Shown here piece by piece: positions 32,344-41,335 of a stretch of 64,000 nt of DNA (the first letter of the stretch is position 1; the number at the start of each line of letters is the position of its first letter). Below the pieces are notes generated by a model that did no database searches, was not told where the DNA came from, and saw nothing but the letters and a program-made list of their open reading frames with translations. This DNA is from Dichloromethanomonas sp964477085 (lineage in GTDB: Bacteria; Bacillota; Desulfitobacteriia; Desulfitobacteriales; Syntrophobotulaceae). The position numbers and the translations under genes are program-made. Where the stretch lies: positions 13,192-77,191 of the forward strand of contig CAYZDF010000006.1 of assembly GCA_964477085.1 (NCBI GenBank), read 5' to 3'.

Positions 32344-33525
32344 TTGGCAAAAAGGATCGCTCTGTTAATCAGTATTGCTTTGGTTGGTATCCTGATGCTG
32401 CCTGTTTCTTCCCTTGCTGAGGTATTACAGGAAAGCACAGTAACATCTGAGTTAGTGGATTTATCTCAGGAAATCGATCTTTCTCAGGTCAGAGATATGT
32501 TGAATCAGTTAGATCAGGATGTGCAAGAATCTTTGCCGGATTTTTCTTTATCTAAGATCTTTGAGGATTTAAAAAACGGGGAGGTTAATTTAAGTCCGGA
32601 GAATTTGGGAAGCAGTATTCTTAAAGCCATCCTGAAAGAGGTTGTAACCAATGCCCCCCTGATCGCCAAGATGTTGGTTTTGGCCGTCTTGTGTGCAGTC
32701 ATCAATCAGCTGCAGTCTGCCTTTACCGGTGAAGTGAGTAAAGTCTCTAAAATGTTGGTTTATCTGGTCTTATTCGGCCTGGCAATCACATCGTTCCGTA
32801 TCGCTGTCGATACAGGAAGTGGGGCGATTGATAATATGGTTACCTTTATGCAGGCCATTCTGCCGGTGATGTACACGATTCTGTTAGCCATGGGCAACCT
32901 AACCAGTGCTGCTTTGTTTAAACCGGTGATTATGGGAAGTTTAGTGTTCTTGACCACAGTCATAAAAAATGTTGTATTGCCCTTATTTTTCCTGAGTGTT
33001 GTTCTCAGGCTCTTTAACAACATCTCCCAGCAGTTCAAGCTGTCCAAACTGGCATCTTTGCTTGAATTTGGCGGTAAACTGAGTATCGGCATCGTCTTAA
33101 CAGTTTTCATCGGGATCATGTCTGTCCAAGGGGTGACGGGAGGAGTCGCTGATGGGGTTACCCTGAGAACAGCAAAGTATTCCGCAGATCTCATACCGGT
33201 GGTTGGGAAGTTTTTTAAGGATGCGGTGGAGTTAGTGGTTAGTTCAGGAATACTCTTGAAGAATGCTCTGGGACTCGTTTCCTTACTGGCTATCGTCCTG
33301 ATAACGTTGGCTCCGGTCATTAAGATCATTGCCATGATGTTCACGTTTAAAATCTCAGCGGCCCTGGTTGAACCACTGGGAGAAAAAGAATTAGCCGATA
33401 GTCTTCAGGATATGTCCAAAGGGCTTCTTTACATATTTGCAGTTGTGGCCTCTGTTGGGGTGATGTTCTTTATGGCTATAGCCATTGTGATAGGTGCCGG
33501 CGACCTTTCGGTTATGCTTCGTTAG
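32344..33525 (+). CDS. spoIIIAE: Stage III sporulation protein AE
   Basis: A 393-residue polytopic protein of the SpoIIIA channel. A signal-like N-terminus (LISIALVGILMLPVSSLA) is followed by an extracytoplasmic region of about 90 residues and seven or so membrane helices. TTG at 32344 is preferred, with GAGGTG 5 bases upstream; a GTG at 32335 lies inside that site. The helix-rich part (GVTGGVADGVTLRTAKYSAD, VGKFFKDAVELV) is family-typical. Confidence 0.94.
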   Translation: MAKRIALLISIALVGILMLPVSSLAEVLQESTVTSELVDLSQEIDLSQVRDMLNQLDQDVQESLPDFSLSKIFEDLKNGEVNLSPENLGSSILKAILKEVVTNAPLIAKMLVLAVLCAVINQLQSAFTGEVSKVSKMLVYLVLFGLAITSFRIAVDTGSGAIDNMVTFMQAILPVMYTILLAMGNLTSAALFKPVIMGSLVFLTTVIKNVVLPLFFLSVVLRLFNNISQQFKLSKLASLLEFGGKLSIGIVLTVFIGIMSVQGVTGGVADGVTLRTAKYSADLIPVVGKFFKDAVELVVSSGILLKNALGLVSLLAIVLITLAPVIKIIAMMFTFKISAALVEPLGEKELADSLQDMSKGLLYIFAVVASVGVMFFMAIAIVIGAGDLSVMLR

Positions 33526-33554
33526 CGAACTATCTGCCAAAGAAACTGGAGTGT

Positions 33555-34145
33555 ATGGAAATGGAAGGTTTGAAAATACTGATCCGTAACTTAGCTTTTA
33601 TTCTTCTTTTAGCCACTTTCTTGGAAATGCTATTACCCAATAAATCAATGCGGGGGTTCGTTCAACTGGTGATGGGCTTGTTTGTTATAGCTGCCATCCT
33701 CAATCCCCTGGCCGATTTTTTAAGTATTAATTTAGCCAGTGAAATCCCGGCCTGGTCGATGGCTTCTTCGTCGGACATGCCTGTATTAGCTTCAGAAGGA
33801 GTATCCGATACAGGTAAATCGGCTGTCAGGGAACAGTATAAACGGATCTTAGTCAATCAGATAACCGTGCTTGTCTCAACCATCGAGGGAGTCAAGAGTA
33901 CAGAAGTTGAGATTGAATTAGACAAGGAGGCAGGGGGGTTTAGTGATTATCCTAAAATACTGAAGGTCAATATTGTTTTTAGTCAAAAGAGTGAATCGAA
34001 TAAACCGATCAGTCCGGTAATCATCGGAGAAGGTAGTACGTCAGATAACATTGTTCATACCGATAAAGCTCTGTATATTCTGAAACAGGTATCGTCACTG
34101 ATGCAAATACCTGAAGAGATCGTATCAGTGAAGGAAAAAGTATAA
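33555..34145 (+). CDS. spoIIIAF: Stage III sporulation protein AF
   Basis: A 196-residue bitopic protein with two N-terminal membrane helices (about 8-25 and 33-55) and an extracytoplasmic ring-building-motif-like domain at the C-terminus. The motif LEMLLPNKSMRGFVQLVMGLF is diagnostic. GGAG upstream of ATG. Follows spoIIIAE by 29 bases. Confidence 0.93.
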   Translation: MEMEGLKILIRNLAFILLLATFLEMLLPNKSMRGFVQLVMGLFVIAAILNPLADFLSINLASEIPAWSMASSSDMPVLASEGVSDTGKSAVREQYKRILVNQITVLVSTIEGVKSTEVEIELDKEAGGFSDYPKILKVNIVFSQKSESNKPISPVIIGEGSTSDNIVHTDKALYILKQVSSLMQIPEEIVSVKEKV

Positions 34146-34154
34146 GGAGGAGAA

Positions 34155-34718
34155 ATGATGGGTAAGTTTAAAGAAGGTTTTACTGAAAAAATGATGTTAT
34201 CGGTTGTTTTGTTGGTTGTCGTGGCAGCAATATTTGTTTTTACTGGCAAAAACGATAAACCAACCCTGTCGATCAATACGGAAGCCCAACCGGTTGCAGC
34301 CAGTCCGGCTGAAAGCTCAGGTATTTCAGCTTTGGAAAAAAGTATTGAAGAAAAGATCGCCACCAACCTGGAAAGCATCAAAGGCGTCGGGAAGACGAAA
34401 GTACTGGTTACCTTTACTTCTGGTCTCAAAAAAGAATTTGCCAGAGATCAAAGCACCACTAAGCGAACTTCCAAAGAAACAGATAAAGAGGGTGGAACAA
34501 GGGAAACGGTGGAAGTAACTGAGACCGATAAGCTCGTCATCGCAGGCAATACCAATCCTCTTATTGTGGTGGAACAGCGTCCTCAAGTGGAGGGTATTCT
34601 GGTAATTGCTCAGGGAGCCAGCGAACCGAAAATTAAAGAACAGATATTTGAAGCAGTGAAGACACTGATGAATATTCCACCTTCCAAGATCAGTGTGGCT
34701 CCTATGGGAGGGGTTTAA
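34155..34718 (+). CDS. spoIIIAG: Stage III sporulation protein AG
   Basis: A 187-residue protein with one membrane helix (about 14-32), a Pro/Ser linker and a ring-forming domain; SpoIIIAG makes the large ring of the feeding tube between mother cell and forespore. The core LESIKGVGKTKVLVTFTSG then KPQVEGILVIAQGA-like segment (RPQVEGILVIAQGA) and KTLMNIPPSKISV is characteristic. AAGGAGG precedes ATG. Its stop is directly followed by the spoIIIAH GTG. Confidence 0.95.
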   Translation: MMGKFKEGFTEKMMLSVVLLVVVAAIFVFTGKNDKPTLSINTEAQPVAASPAESSGISALEKSIEEKIATNLESIKGVGKTKVLVTFTSGLKKEFARDQSTTKRTSKETDKEGGTRETVEVTETDKLVIAGNTNPLIVVEQRPQVEGILVIAQGASEPKIKEQIFEAVKTLMNIPPSKISVAPMGGV

Positions 34719-35393
34719 GTGTTCAATCGGATTGTATTATCCCTGATAATCATCCTGGGATTGATTTGTTCATCTCTGATGATCCTGATTTATAAAGATA
34801 GAGAAGCTGCTGCCTTAGCTCAAGGCGGTATTAACACCCTGTCTGATCAGATCGAAGTAACTATTGAAGCGGAGACAACTGGGTTACCTAAGTCACCCGA
34901 ATCACCAAAGTCTTCTCAATCACTTATAGGCGCCCCTCGCAAAGGTGATAATTTCTTCGAGGTGGTCAAAGGCAATTCAGAAACAATTGATTCCAATCTC
35001 GATGCAATCAATTATTCAGCCGAACTTATCGAATTAACGGATGACGTTGGTCAGACATACTTTGTGAATTACAGAATAAAAAGGGAACAGTTCCGCCAAG
35101 AGACCAAAGAAATGCTTAAGCTCCTGCTAGAATCCGATATCAGGCAAACCCGAGAGGAAGCACAAACACGTTGGTTAGCTTTAAGTAATAAAATTAGTAA
35201 GGAGGGGGAGATTGAAAACGTTCTTAAGATGAGGGGATTTAAAGATGTGGTGTCGGAGGTTAACGCCGTTAAAGCTACGGTTATTATTCTTGCTTCAGAA
35301 TTGACCCTGCAGGAGAAATATCAAGTACAGAGTATCATAGCAGATATTACTGGGTTCGCCATTGATAGAATTGAAGTTAGGTCCAGGGTCTAG
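34719..35393 (+). CDS. spoIIIAH: Stage III sporulation protein AH
   Basis: A 224-residue bitopic protein: one N-terminal membrane helix (about 5-23), a linker, and a YscJ-like domain that in Bacillus pairs with forespore SpoIIQ. The C-terminal part contains QTRWLALSNKISKEGEIENVLKMRGFKD and a short end IDRIEVRSRV. Starts at GTG on the base after the spoIIIAG stop, within a GGGAGGGG ribosome site. Last gene of the operon. Confidence 0.93.
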   Translation: MFNRIVLSLIIILGLICSSLMILIYKDREAAALAQGGINTLSDQIEVTIEAETTGLPKSPESPKSSQSLIGAPRKGDNFFEVVKGNSETIDSNLDAINYSAELIELTDDVGQTYFVNYRIKREQFRQETKEMLKLLLESDIRQTREEAQTRWLALSNKISKEGEIENVLKMRGFKDVVSEVNAVKATVIILASELTLQEKYQVQSIIADITGFAIDRIEVRSRV

Positions 35394-35423
35394 GTCCAGG
35401 ACTTTTCCAACGAAGTTTTGGAC

Positions 35424-35451
35424 TTGCTGTGACGAGGTATTCTGATATAAT
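35424..35451 (+). promoter_or_regulatory. Extended -10 sigma-A promoter of the asp23 group
   Basis: TTGCTG (35424-35429), a 16-base spacer and TATAAT (35446-35451) with an upstream TG (TGATATAAT), 47 bases before the asp23-like start. Confidence 0.72.
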
Positions 35452-35497
35452 AACAGATAACAGGTGATAGTTGGAAAATAATAATGAGGTGTATAAT

Positions 35498-35896
35498 ATG
35501 GAAAATGCAAGAATAGACAATTCGATCGGTTCCGTAAGGATCGCTGATGAGGTTATAGAAGTCATTGCCGGAATGGCAGCTTCAGAGGTTGAGGGTGTCG
35601 CAGAAATGAGCGGTGGTTTTGTTGGTGATCTGGCCAACATGCTCAGCAGAGGTAATAAAAACGTTTCTAAGGGCATCAAAGTTGAAGTCGGCGAAAATGA
35701 AGCATCAGTGGATCTTTTCCTGGCCGTCGAATATGGCGTATCGATCCGTGATGTCGCTCAAAAAGTACAAGAAGCTGTTAAAGAAGCGATTGAAGGAATG
35801 ACCGGTCTTTCTGTATTAGAGATCAATGTTCATATCCAAGGCATTGCTTTTAAGAATCTTGCAGTAGTAGACACTAAGGAGATCAAAGAAAACTAA
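35498..35896 (+). CDS. Asp23/Gls24 family envelope stress protein (YqhY-like)
   Basis: A 132-residue DUF322 protein. In staphylococci Asp23 is a membrane-tethered alkaline shock protein held by AmaP; in Bacillus, YqhY affects acetyl-CoA carboxylase. The motifs SVRIADEVIEVIAGMAASEVEGV and VDLFLAVEYGVSIRDVAQKVQ are diagnostic. ATG at 35498 has GAGGTG 8 bases upstream; a longer frame from 35471 is less likely. AmaP-like and DUF2273-like genes follow, giving the full three-gene module, and nusB comes next as in Bacillus yqhY-nusB. Confidence 0.93.
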   Translation: MENARIDNSIGSVRIADEVIEVIAGMAASEVEGVAEMSGGFVGDLANMLSRGNKNVSKGIKVEVGENEASVDLFLAVEYGVSIRDVAQKVQEAVKEAIEGMTGLSVLEINVHIQGIAFKNLAVVDTKEIKEN

Positions 35897-35930
35897 CGTT
35901 TTAGTTAGTATATCGGTAAGGGGTAATACC

Positions 35931-36461
35931 ATGCTGCGTCTAATCAACGGCATCTTACTAATTGTTCTGGCTTTGTGGACAGTTTTATTAGCAACCAGAT
36001 GGGCATTACCCTATAACTATTCCGTTCAGTTGATCCAAGGGCTTCAGAACTATCCTTTACAGAGTATTCTCTATGCTCTTGTTCTGTTGTCGCTTGGCAT
36101 ATGGTTGTTAATACGCAAACAGCCAAATAAGATTAAACCCTTAAGATTAAGACCTATTCAACTCAACCTCCATACGGGAAGACTAAGAATCGACCATGAT
36201 GCTATCGATGATATGATAGAAGGCAGTATATCTGAGGTACCTGGAGTGAGTAAGTCCAGGTTCTCGTTTGAAATTCAGGCAGACGGACTCGTCATATCCA
36301 TTCAATGGCAACCTAATGAGGGATATGACGTTGAACTTGTTGCAGAAAAAATCCGGCAAATTGTTCATCATCATATAGATGAATACTTGGGATTACATGT
36401 TAAAGAGGTGAAAGTGCTTGTGATGCCACAGCGTTTTGGTCTTACAGCATGGAAGAAATGA
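35931..36461 (+). CDS. amaP: AmaP-like Asp23 membrane anchor
   Basis: A 176-residue protein with two N-terminal membrane helices (about 4-22 and 44-62) and a soluble DUF322-like C-terminal domain (HDAIDDMIEGSISEVPGVSKS, VELVAEKIRQIV). This architecture and the adjacent Asp23 gene identify it as the alkaline shock response membrane anchor. GGGG lies 8 bases before ATG. The end overlaps the next small gene by 13 bases. Confidence 0.88.
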   Translation: MLRLINGILLIVLALWTVLLATRWALPYNYSVQLIQGLQNYPLQSILYALVLLSLGIWLLIRKQPNKIKPLRLRPIQLNLHTGRLRIDHDAIDDMIEGSISEVPGVSKSRFSFEIQADGLVISIQWQPNEGYDVELVAEKIRQIVHHHIDEYLGLHVKEVKVLVMPQRFGLTAWKK

Positions 36462-36721
36462 ACACATTTTGGGGGAGAATAGGAGAGAAAATATCTTATA
36501 CGATTCTTTGGTGTATTGAAAATCATCCAGGGAAACTATTCGGTTTTCTGATTGGTTTTCTTGTTTCGTTAAGCATTATTATTTTCGGATTTTGGCAAAC
36601 AATTATCTTGATTAGTTTATCTTATCTTGGATATTATTTGGGAAGCTGCTGGGACGATGGTGAATTCCCTGCATGGTTAATAAAGCTTGTACATAGAATC
36701 TCTCTTAAGGACAAAAGATAA
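36449..36721 (+). CDS. DUF2273 small membrane protein
   Basis: A 90-residue protein with two adjacent membrane helices (about 28-65: KLFGFLIGFLVSLSIIIFGFWQTIILISLSYLGYYLG) followed by WDDGEFPAWLIKLVHRI. It matches the DUF2273 proteins that accompany Asp23 and AmaP. The start may be ATG 36449 or 36458; both overlap the amaP end. Function beyond membership of the envelope-stress module is unknown. Confidence 0.85.
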   Translation: MEEMNTFWGRIGEKISYTILWCIENHPGKLFGFLIGFLVSLSIIIFGFWQTIILISLSYLGYYLGSCWDDGEFPAWLIKLVHRISLKDKR

Positions 36722-36752
36722 AATACTAACAAATTAAATCCGGAGGCTTTTC

Positions 36753-37163
36753 ATGAGTAGAAGACTGGCACGAGAAACCGCCCTACAGGTTCTATATCAG
36801 ATAGATGTAACAGGAGAAACGGGGGATATCCCTCAGATCCTTCATCTTTGGGCTTCGGAATTTGCCCTCACTGAAAAAAGCTTAGAATTCGCAGAGCGTT
36901 TAGTAGAGGGAACAATCGAAAAGAAGACAGAAATTGATGAAAGAATTGCTGCAACTGCTCGGGAATGGGCCTTGGACAGAATGAATACGGTAGACCGTAA
37001 TCTGATGCGACTGGCAATCTTTGAAATGATGTATTATCCGGATACACCCCAAAAAGTAACACTCAATGAAGCGATCGAGATAGCCAAACGATTTGGCGGG
37101 GACGATTCTGCTAAATTCATCAATGGGATATTGGATAAATTGATGGACGCATCCGAGAAATGA
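36753..37163 (+). CDS. nusB: Transcription antitermination factor NusB
   Basis: An RNA-binding all-helical protein of the rRNA antitermination complex. The start RRLARETALQVLYQIDVTGE, the middle EWALDRMNTVDRNLMRLAIFEM and the end KRFGGDDSAKFINGILDKL are textbook NusB. 136 residues; GGAGG 8 bases before ATG. Confidence 0.96.
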   Translation: MSRRLARETALQVLYQIDVTGETGDIPQILHLWASEFALTEKSLEFAERLVEGTIEKKTEIDERIAATAREWALDRMNTVDRNLMRLAIFEMMYYPDTPQKVTLNEAIEIAKRFGGDDSAKFINGILDKLMDASEK

Positions 37164-37182
37164 GTTCGAGGGGAAAATGATC

Positions 37183-38142
37183 ATGATGTACCTCGGGATA
37201 GATACGAGTGCCTATACTTCATCTGTCGCAGTAGTCGATGGGGCTAAACAACTGATCTGGGAAAAGCGAAAAGTATTAGAAGTCGCACAGGGAGAGAGAG
37301 GGCTTGCACAATCAGAAGCCCTTTTTCAGCATGTTCAAGTTCTTCCGGAACTCCTTAAGGAAGCTCCCCTCGCCATTTGGAAAGAGATCAAAGGAGTAGG
37401 GGTAAGCACCACTCCCAGACCTGTCCAAGGCTCCTATATGCCAGTTCTCACAGCAGGGACAGCCATTGCTTCATCTTTGGCTACCGCTTTAAAAGTGGAA
37501 CTGGTGGCGACCAGTCACCAGGAGGGGCATCTGGCCGCAGGAATCGAATCGGCAGAAAAGTTTAATAATGATGAGTTTCTGGCGGTCCATCTCTCCGGAG
37601 GTACCACGGAGTTGCTTCAAGCACGCAGGGATTTCAGGGGCGGATTTGAACTTAAAATACTGGGTGAAAGTACAGACCTTCACGCCGGTCAATTTATTGA
37701 CAGGATTGGAGTCCGGCTGGGACTGCCATTCCCAGCCGGTAAGGAGTTGGAAAAATTAGCGTTAAAGTCTGCACCGGGATCATCATCTTTATTACCTTCC
37801 TCGGTTAAAGGTTATGAAATGAGTTTTTCGGGGGTGGAATCTGCGGTTCAACGTTTGATTGAAGATAAAAAAAGACCGGCAGATCTAGCACGAGCAGTTG
37901 AAGGATGTATCGTTCGCACGTTGTCTAAGGTTTTGGAAAAAGCAGTTAAGGATACAGGGTTAAACAACGTACTGATGGTCGGGGGTGTATCTTCAAATCA
38001 CTATATCAGGAACGAACTGACCAAAAAGTTGAGACCCCAGGCAACATTATTCTGGGCTCAAACGGATTGGAGTTCAGACAATGCCATCGGTGTCGCGCTT
38101 TTGACCCAGGAAACAATCAATAATAAATCCTCTTATTTATGA
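37183..38142 (+). CDS. TsaD/Kae1-like ASKHA paralogue
   Basis: A protein of about 319 residues with the TsaD fold (older name O-sialoglycoprotein endopeptidase). It has LGIDTSAYTSSVAVVD, the metal-site HQEGH (H-x-E-G-H), LSGGTTELLQ, a DIGVRLGLPFP-like stretch (DRIGVRLGLPFPAGKELE) and VGGVSSNHYIRNEL. Genuine TsaD, for t6A tRNA modification, is usually encoded elsewhere with TsaB/TsaE; this nusB-linked copy is a known Firmicutes paralogue of unclear role. ATG 37183 has GAGGGG 9 bases upstream; ATG 37177 and 37186 are alternatives. Confidence 0.82.
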   Translation: MMYLGIDTSAYTSSVAVVDGAKQLIWEKRKVLEVAQGERGLAQSEALFQHVQVLPELLKEAPLAIWKEIKGVGVSTTPRPVQGSYMPVLTAGTAIASSLATALKVELVATSHQEGHLAAGIESAEKFNNDEFLAVHLSGGTTELLQARRDFRGGFELKILGESTDLHAGQFIDRIGVRLGLPFPAGKELEKLALKSAPGSSSLLPSSVKGYEMSFSGVESAVQRLIEDKKRPADLARAVEGCIVRTLSKVLEKAVKDTGLNNVLMVGGVSSNHYIRNELTKKLRPQATLFWAQTDWSSDNAIGVALLTQETINNKSSYL

Positions 38143-38200
38143 CAATATTTGACGAAATGTGATAAATTATTAAAATATGATATTTAATGAATATTTTCAC

Positions 38201-38230
38201 TTGACAGAGTAAACAGTTAATTTGTATATT
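38201..38230 (+). promoter_or_regulatory. Sigma-A promoter of the nfnAB-like operon
   Basis: A consensus TTGACA (38201-38206), an 18-base spacer and TATATT (38225-38230), about 100 bases before the start. Confidence 0.75.
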
Positions 38231-38331
38231 TAAGCAGGGGATTGCTTTTTTATCGCGAATTATCTTTTGTTGTGAGCAATAATTCGTGACGAATTTTGCA
38301 ATAATTTTGTAAATTCTGAGGAGGAGTGAAA

Positions 38332-39174
38332 GTGTACAGCGTAGTAAAGAGAAGACAGCTGGCAGAAACCATTGTTTTACTGGAAGTGGAAGCACCGGCT
38401 GTCGCCAAGAAAGCCAAACCCGGAGAATTTGTTATCGTTAGGCAGCATGATAATTCTGAAAGGATTCCATTAACAATCATGGATTTCAATCCTAAAAAAG
38501 GGACGATCACGATTGTTATTCAGGAAGTCGGTTATTCATCTGCCCTCATCACCAGGATGCAAGAGGGAGATGCTTTTGTAGATTTTGTTGGACCTCTTGG
38601 TGAGGCTACAGAGATTGAGAACTATGGAACTGTTCTTTGCGTTGGTGGCGGTGTTGGTATTGCACCGGTACATCCGATCGCACGTGGTTTAAAAGAAGCT
38701 GGTAATAAGGTTATTTCTGTCCTGGGTGCCAGATGTAAAGATCTGCTCATCTTGGAAGAAGAAATGAGAGCAGCCAGTAATGAAGTAGTCATCACCACCG
38801 ATGATGGTTCCTATGGCATGAAAGGCTTCGTTACCCATGGAATTCAATCCGTTCTGGATCAAGGTGTTAAAATTGATGCCATCTGGGCTATTGGACCGAT
38901 TATCATGATGAAATCAGTTGCTAATTTCACAAGACCCCTCGGAATTAAAACCATCGTCAGCATGAACCCGGTTATGGTTGACGGAACCGGCATGTGCGGT
39001 GCCTGCAGACTGGATGTTGGTGGAGAGACCAAATTCGCCTGCGTCGATGGCCCGGAATTCGATGGACATAAAGTTGACTTTGACCTTGCCATCAAACGTG
39101 CGGCATTCTTCCGTGGTGAAGAAGCTGTCGCTTATAATAATTTCAAATGCCAGTGTGAAAAGGAGGGCAAATAA
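38332..39174 (+). CDS. nfnA: NfnA-like FAD/NAD/[2Fe-2S] subunit (sulfide dehydrogenase / ferredoxin-NADP reductase beta)
   Basis: The small subunit of NADH-dependent ferredoxin:NADP oxidoreductase, or of the related sulfide dehydrogenase. Residues 1-95 form the FAD-binding domain (GEFVIVRQHDNSERIPLTIMD), then the NAD domain with VGGGVGIAPVHPIARGL, and a C-terminal [2Fe-2S] site with GTGMCGACRLDV and a further Cys in FACVDGPEF. GTG 38332 is preferred (GAGGAGG 7 bases upstream, yields MYSVVKRRQ); GTG 38326 is in the ribosome site. Coupled to nfnB by one base. Together they could bifurcate electrons between NADH, NADPH and ferredoxin. Confidence 0.85.
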   Translation: MYSVVKRRQLAETIVLLEVEAPAVAKKAKPGEFVIVRQHDNSERIPLTIMDFNPKKGTITIVIQEVGYSSALITRMQEGDAFVDFVGPLGEATEIENYGTVLCVGGGVGIAPVHPIARGLKEAGNKVISVLGARCKDLLILEEEMRAASNEVVITTDDGSYGMKGFVTHGIQSVLDQGVKIDAIWAIGPIIMMKSVANFTRPLGIKTIVSMNPVMVDGTGMCGACRLDVGGETKFACVDGPEFDGHKVDFDLAIKRAAFFRGEEAVAYNNFKCQCEKEGK

Positions 39175-39175
39175 A

Positions 39176-40564
39176 ATGGCTTCAAAAGCACCACGTCATG
39201 AAATGCCCTGTCAGGACGCAATTGCCAGAGGCAAGAATTTTAGCGAAGTTGCCCTGGGTTATTCAGCAGAGATAGCAGTTGAAGAAGCAAAACGCTGTAT
39301 TCAATGCAAAAAACCAAAGTGTGTTGAAGGCTGTCCTGTTAATGTAGATATCCCTCAGTTCGTCGGGAAAATTGCAGAAGGTGAATTCCTTGAGGCTGCT
39401 AAAATCTTAAAAACAAAAAATACACTACCGGCTATCTGCGGTCGTGTATGCCCCCAAGAATCACAATGCGAAGCAAAATGTGTTCTTGGTGTAAAAGGTG
39501 AATCTGTTGCAATCGGACGTCTGGAGCGTTTTGCAGCCGATTACGAAATGGCAAATGGAAACAGTAAATATGCAAAACCTGTCCCAAGTGGCAAGAAAGT
39601 TGCGATCATCGGTGCCGGTCCTGCTGGCTTGACATGTGCAGCTGAGCTTGCTCGTGAAGGACATGCTGTGACTGTTTTCGAAGCGCTTCATGTTGCTGGT
39701 GGCGTTTTAATGTACGGAATCCCTGAGTTCCGTCTTCCAAAAGCTATCGTGCAAAAGGAAATCAATGCTTTAAAAGAAATGGGTGTAGAAATCCTCGTTA
39801 ATCAGGTTGTAGGAAAAGTTACATCTGTTCAGGAATTATTGGATGGTGGCTATGATGCCGTATTCCTGGGTACTGGAGCTGGATTACCTTACTTCATGAA
39901 TATTCCTGGTGAGAACTTAAACGGCGTTTACTCCGCAAATGAATTCTTAACCAGATCCAACCTCATGAAAGCTTATGATTTCCCGAACAATGCTACACCG
40001 ATTAAAGTTGGTGATCAAGTAGCTGTTCTCGGTGGTGGAAACGTGGCTATGGATGCAGCAAGAACAGCTCTCCGCCTCGGCGCTAAAGATGTATATATCG
40101 TCTACCGTCGTTCCATGAATGAGCTTCCTGCCCGTGTGGAAGAAGTTCATCATGCCGAAGAAGAGGGAATTCAATTCAAGATTCTGACCAATCCGGTTCA
40201 AATCAATGGTGACGAGAATGGTAATGTTAAGAGCATGACCTGTCTCAGATACGAACTTGGTGAACCTGATGCCAGTGGACGTCGTAAGCCTGTTCCGATT
40301 GAAGGTTCAGAATTTGAACTCCCGGTTCAGACTGTCGTCGTATCCATCGGTCAAGGTCCTAACCCATTGGTTACAACCACAACACCCGGACTGGAACTGA
40401 ACAAGTGGGGAAATATTGTTGCAGATGAAACCACCATGGCAACATCAATCCCTGGTGTCTATGCAGGTGGAGACATCGTTACCGGTGCAGCAACTGTTAT
40501 TCTTGCCATGGGTGCTGGAAAAACAGCTGCAGCTTCCATTAACGAATATTTAAAGACAAAATAA
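39176..40564 (+). CDS. nfnB: NfnB-like glutamate-synthase-type NADPH oxidoreductase
   Basis: The large subunit, homologous to the GltD small chain of glutamate synthase. The N-terminal part carries iron-sulfur cysteines (CIQCKKPKCVEGCPVNVD, ICGRVCPQESQCEAKC), then the FAD loop IIGAGPAGLTCAAELAREG, the NADPH loop VLGGGNVAMDAARTALRLG and a final FAD motif GVYAGGDIVTGAATV. 462 residues from ATG 39176 with AGGAGGG upstream; the longer open frame 5' of this overlaps nfnA and is not used. No glutamate synthase large chain is nearby, which favours the Nfn role over glutamate synthesis. Confidence 0.87.
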   Translation: MASKAPRHEMPCQDAIARGKNFSEVALGYSAEIAVEEAKRCIQCKKPKCVEGCPVNVDIPQFVGKIAEGEFLEAAKILKTKNTLPAICGRVCPQESQCEAKCVLGVKGESVAIGRLERFAADYEMANGNSKYAKPVPSGKKVAIIGAGPAGLTCAAELAREGHAVTVFEALHVAGGVLMYGIPEFRLPKAIVQKEINALKEMGVEILVNQVVGKVTSVQELLDGGYDAVFLGTGAGLPYFMNIPGENLNGVYSANEFLTRSNLMKAYDFPNNATPIKVGDQVAVLGGGNVAMDAARTALRLGAKDVYIVYRRSMNELPARVEEVHHAEEEGIQFKILTNPVQINGDENGNVKSMTCLRYELGEPDASGRRKPVPIEGSEFELPVQTVVVSIGQGPNPLVTTTTPGLELNKWGNIVADETTMATSIPGVYAGGDIVTGAATVILAMGAGKTAAASINEYLKTK

Positions 40565-40653
40565 TAAAGAATAGCTCGATACAACAAGATAATCCACATA
40601 GATTTCAGAATTGGCCATAATTTTGGCTATTTTACAAGTTTATTTAAGTAAAT

Positions 40654-40696
40654 AGGCTGCCATGTTATAGCATAATAATAATTGGCAGCCTTTTTA
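40654..40696 (+). terminator. Terminator after nfnB
   Basis: A perfect 9-bp GC-rich stem (40654-40662 with 40683-40691), a 20-base loop and TTTTTAT. It ends the nfnAB transcript; no convincing promoter was found in the 110 bases before the hydrogenase operon. Confidence 0.8.
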
Positions 40697-40807
40697 TAAA
40701 GCAGTGGCCTGACCATCACATGAATAGACGTGAGATGAAAATACATAAGGTCATTGTATGTAAAATAATTCACAAAAAATATTCTATGAAATGGAGGGGA
40801 AGTAAAA

Positions 40808-41335
40808 ATGGGGGCCTGTATCTGCTCATGTCAGTCTGAAAACTTCAAAAAGTTAGAAAAGATTATTGAATCCCACAAGGGGAGACAGGGAGCTTTGATT
40901 CCTGTCATGCATGAAGCTCAGGATTTGTTTGGACATCTCCCTTACAGTGTCCAAGCAGCTATTGCTGAGGGTTTAGATGTACCTTTAGCTGATGTTTACG
41001 GCGTTGCAACCTTCTATTCCAAATTTACACTTCATGCCAAAGGAACCTATCAGATCAATGTGTGCCTGGGAACAGCGTGTTATGTGAAAGGTGCGCAGTC
41101 TATTGTTGATAAGGTATCGGAGATCTTGCATATCAAAGTGGGTGAAACAACTTCTGACGGCTTTTTCTCCCTGGAAGCAACACGTTGTATTGGTGCCTGC
41201 GGCCTGGCGCCTGTAATGACGATCAATGAAAAGGTCTATGGCGAACTGGATACTGACAAAGTAGAGAAAATCCTGCATGAATATTTAGAAATGGTCTGGA
41301 GGGATGATAAGCATGCTGACACTGAAGAAGCTTGA
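40808..41335 (+). CDS. hydC: NuoE-like [2Fe-2S] subunit of bifurcating hydrogenase (HydC type)
   Basis: A 175-residue thioredoxin-like ferredoxin. The four cluster cysteines lie in CLGTAC and, 40 residues on, CIGACG, the NuoE pattern. An extra N-terminal MGACICSC holds three cysteines of unknown use. The product would pass electrons within the HydABC complex that oxidises or forms H2 with NADH and ferredoxin together. Its end overlaps hydB by 23 bases. Confidence 0.88.
   Translation: MGACICSCQSENFKKLEKIIESHKGRQGALIPVMHEAQDLFGHLPYSVQAAIAEGLDVPLADVYGVATFYSKFTLHAKGTYQINVCLGTACYVKGAQSIVDKVSEILHIKVGETTSDGFFSLEATRCIGACGLAPVMTINEKVYGELDTDKVEKILHEYLEMVWRDDKHADTEEA

Noticed and set aside
32760..33344. 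A 194-codon open frame antisense to spoIIIAE.
   Set aside because: It is the shadow of a real gene, with no ribosome site and a biased composition expected from the complementary strand.
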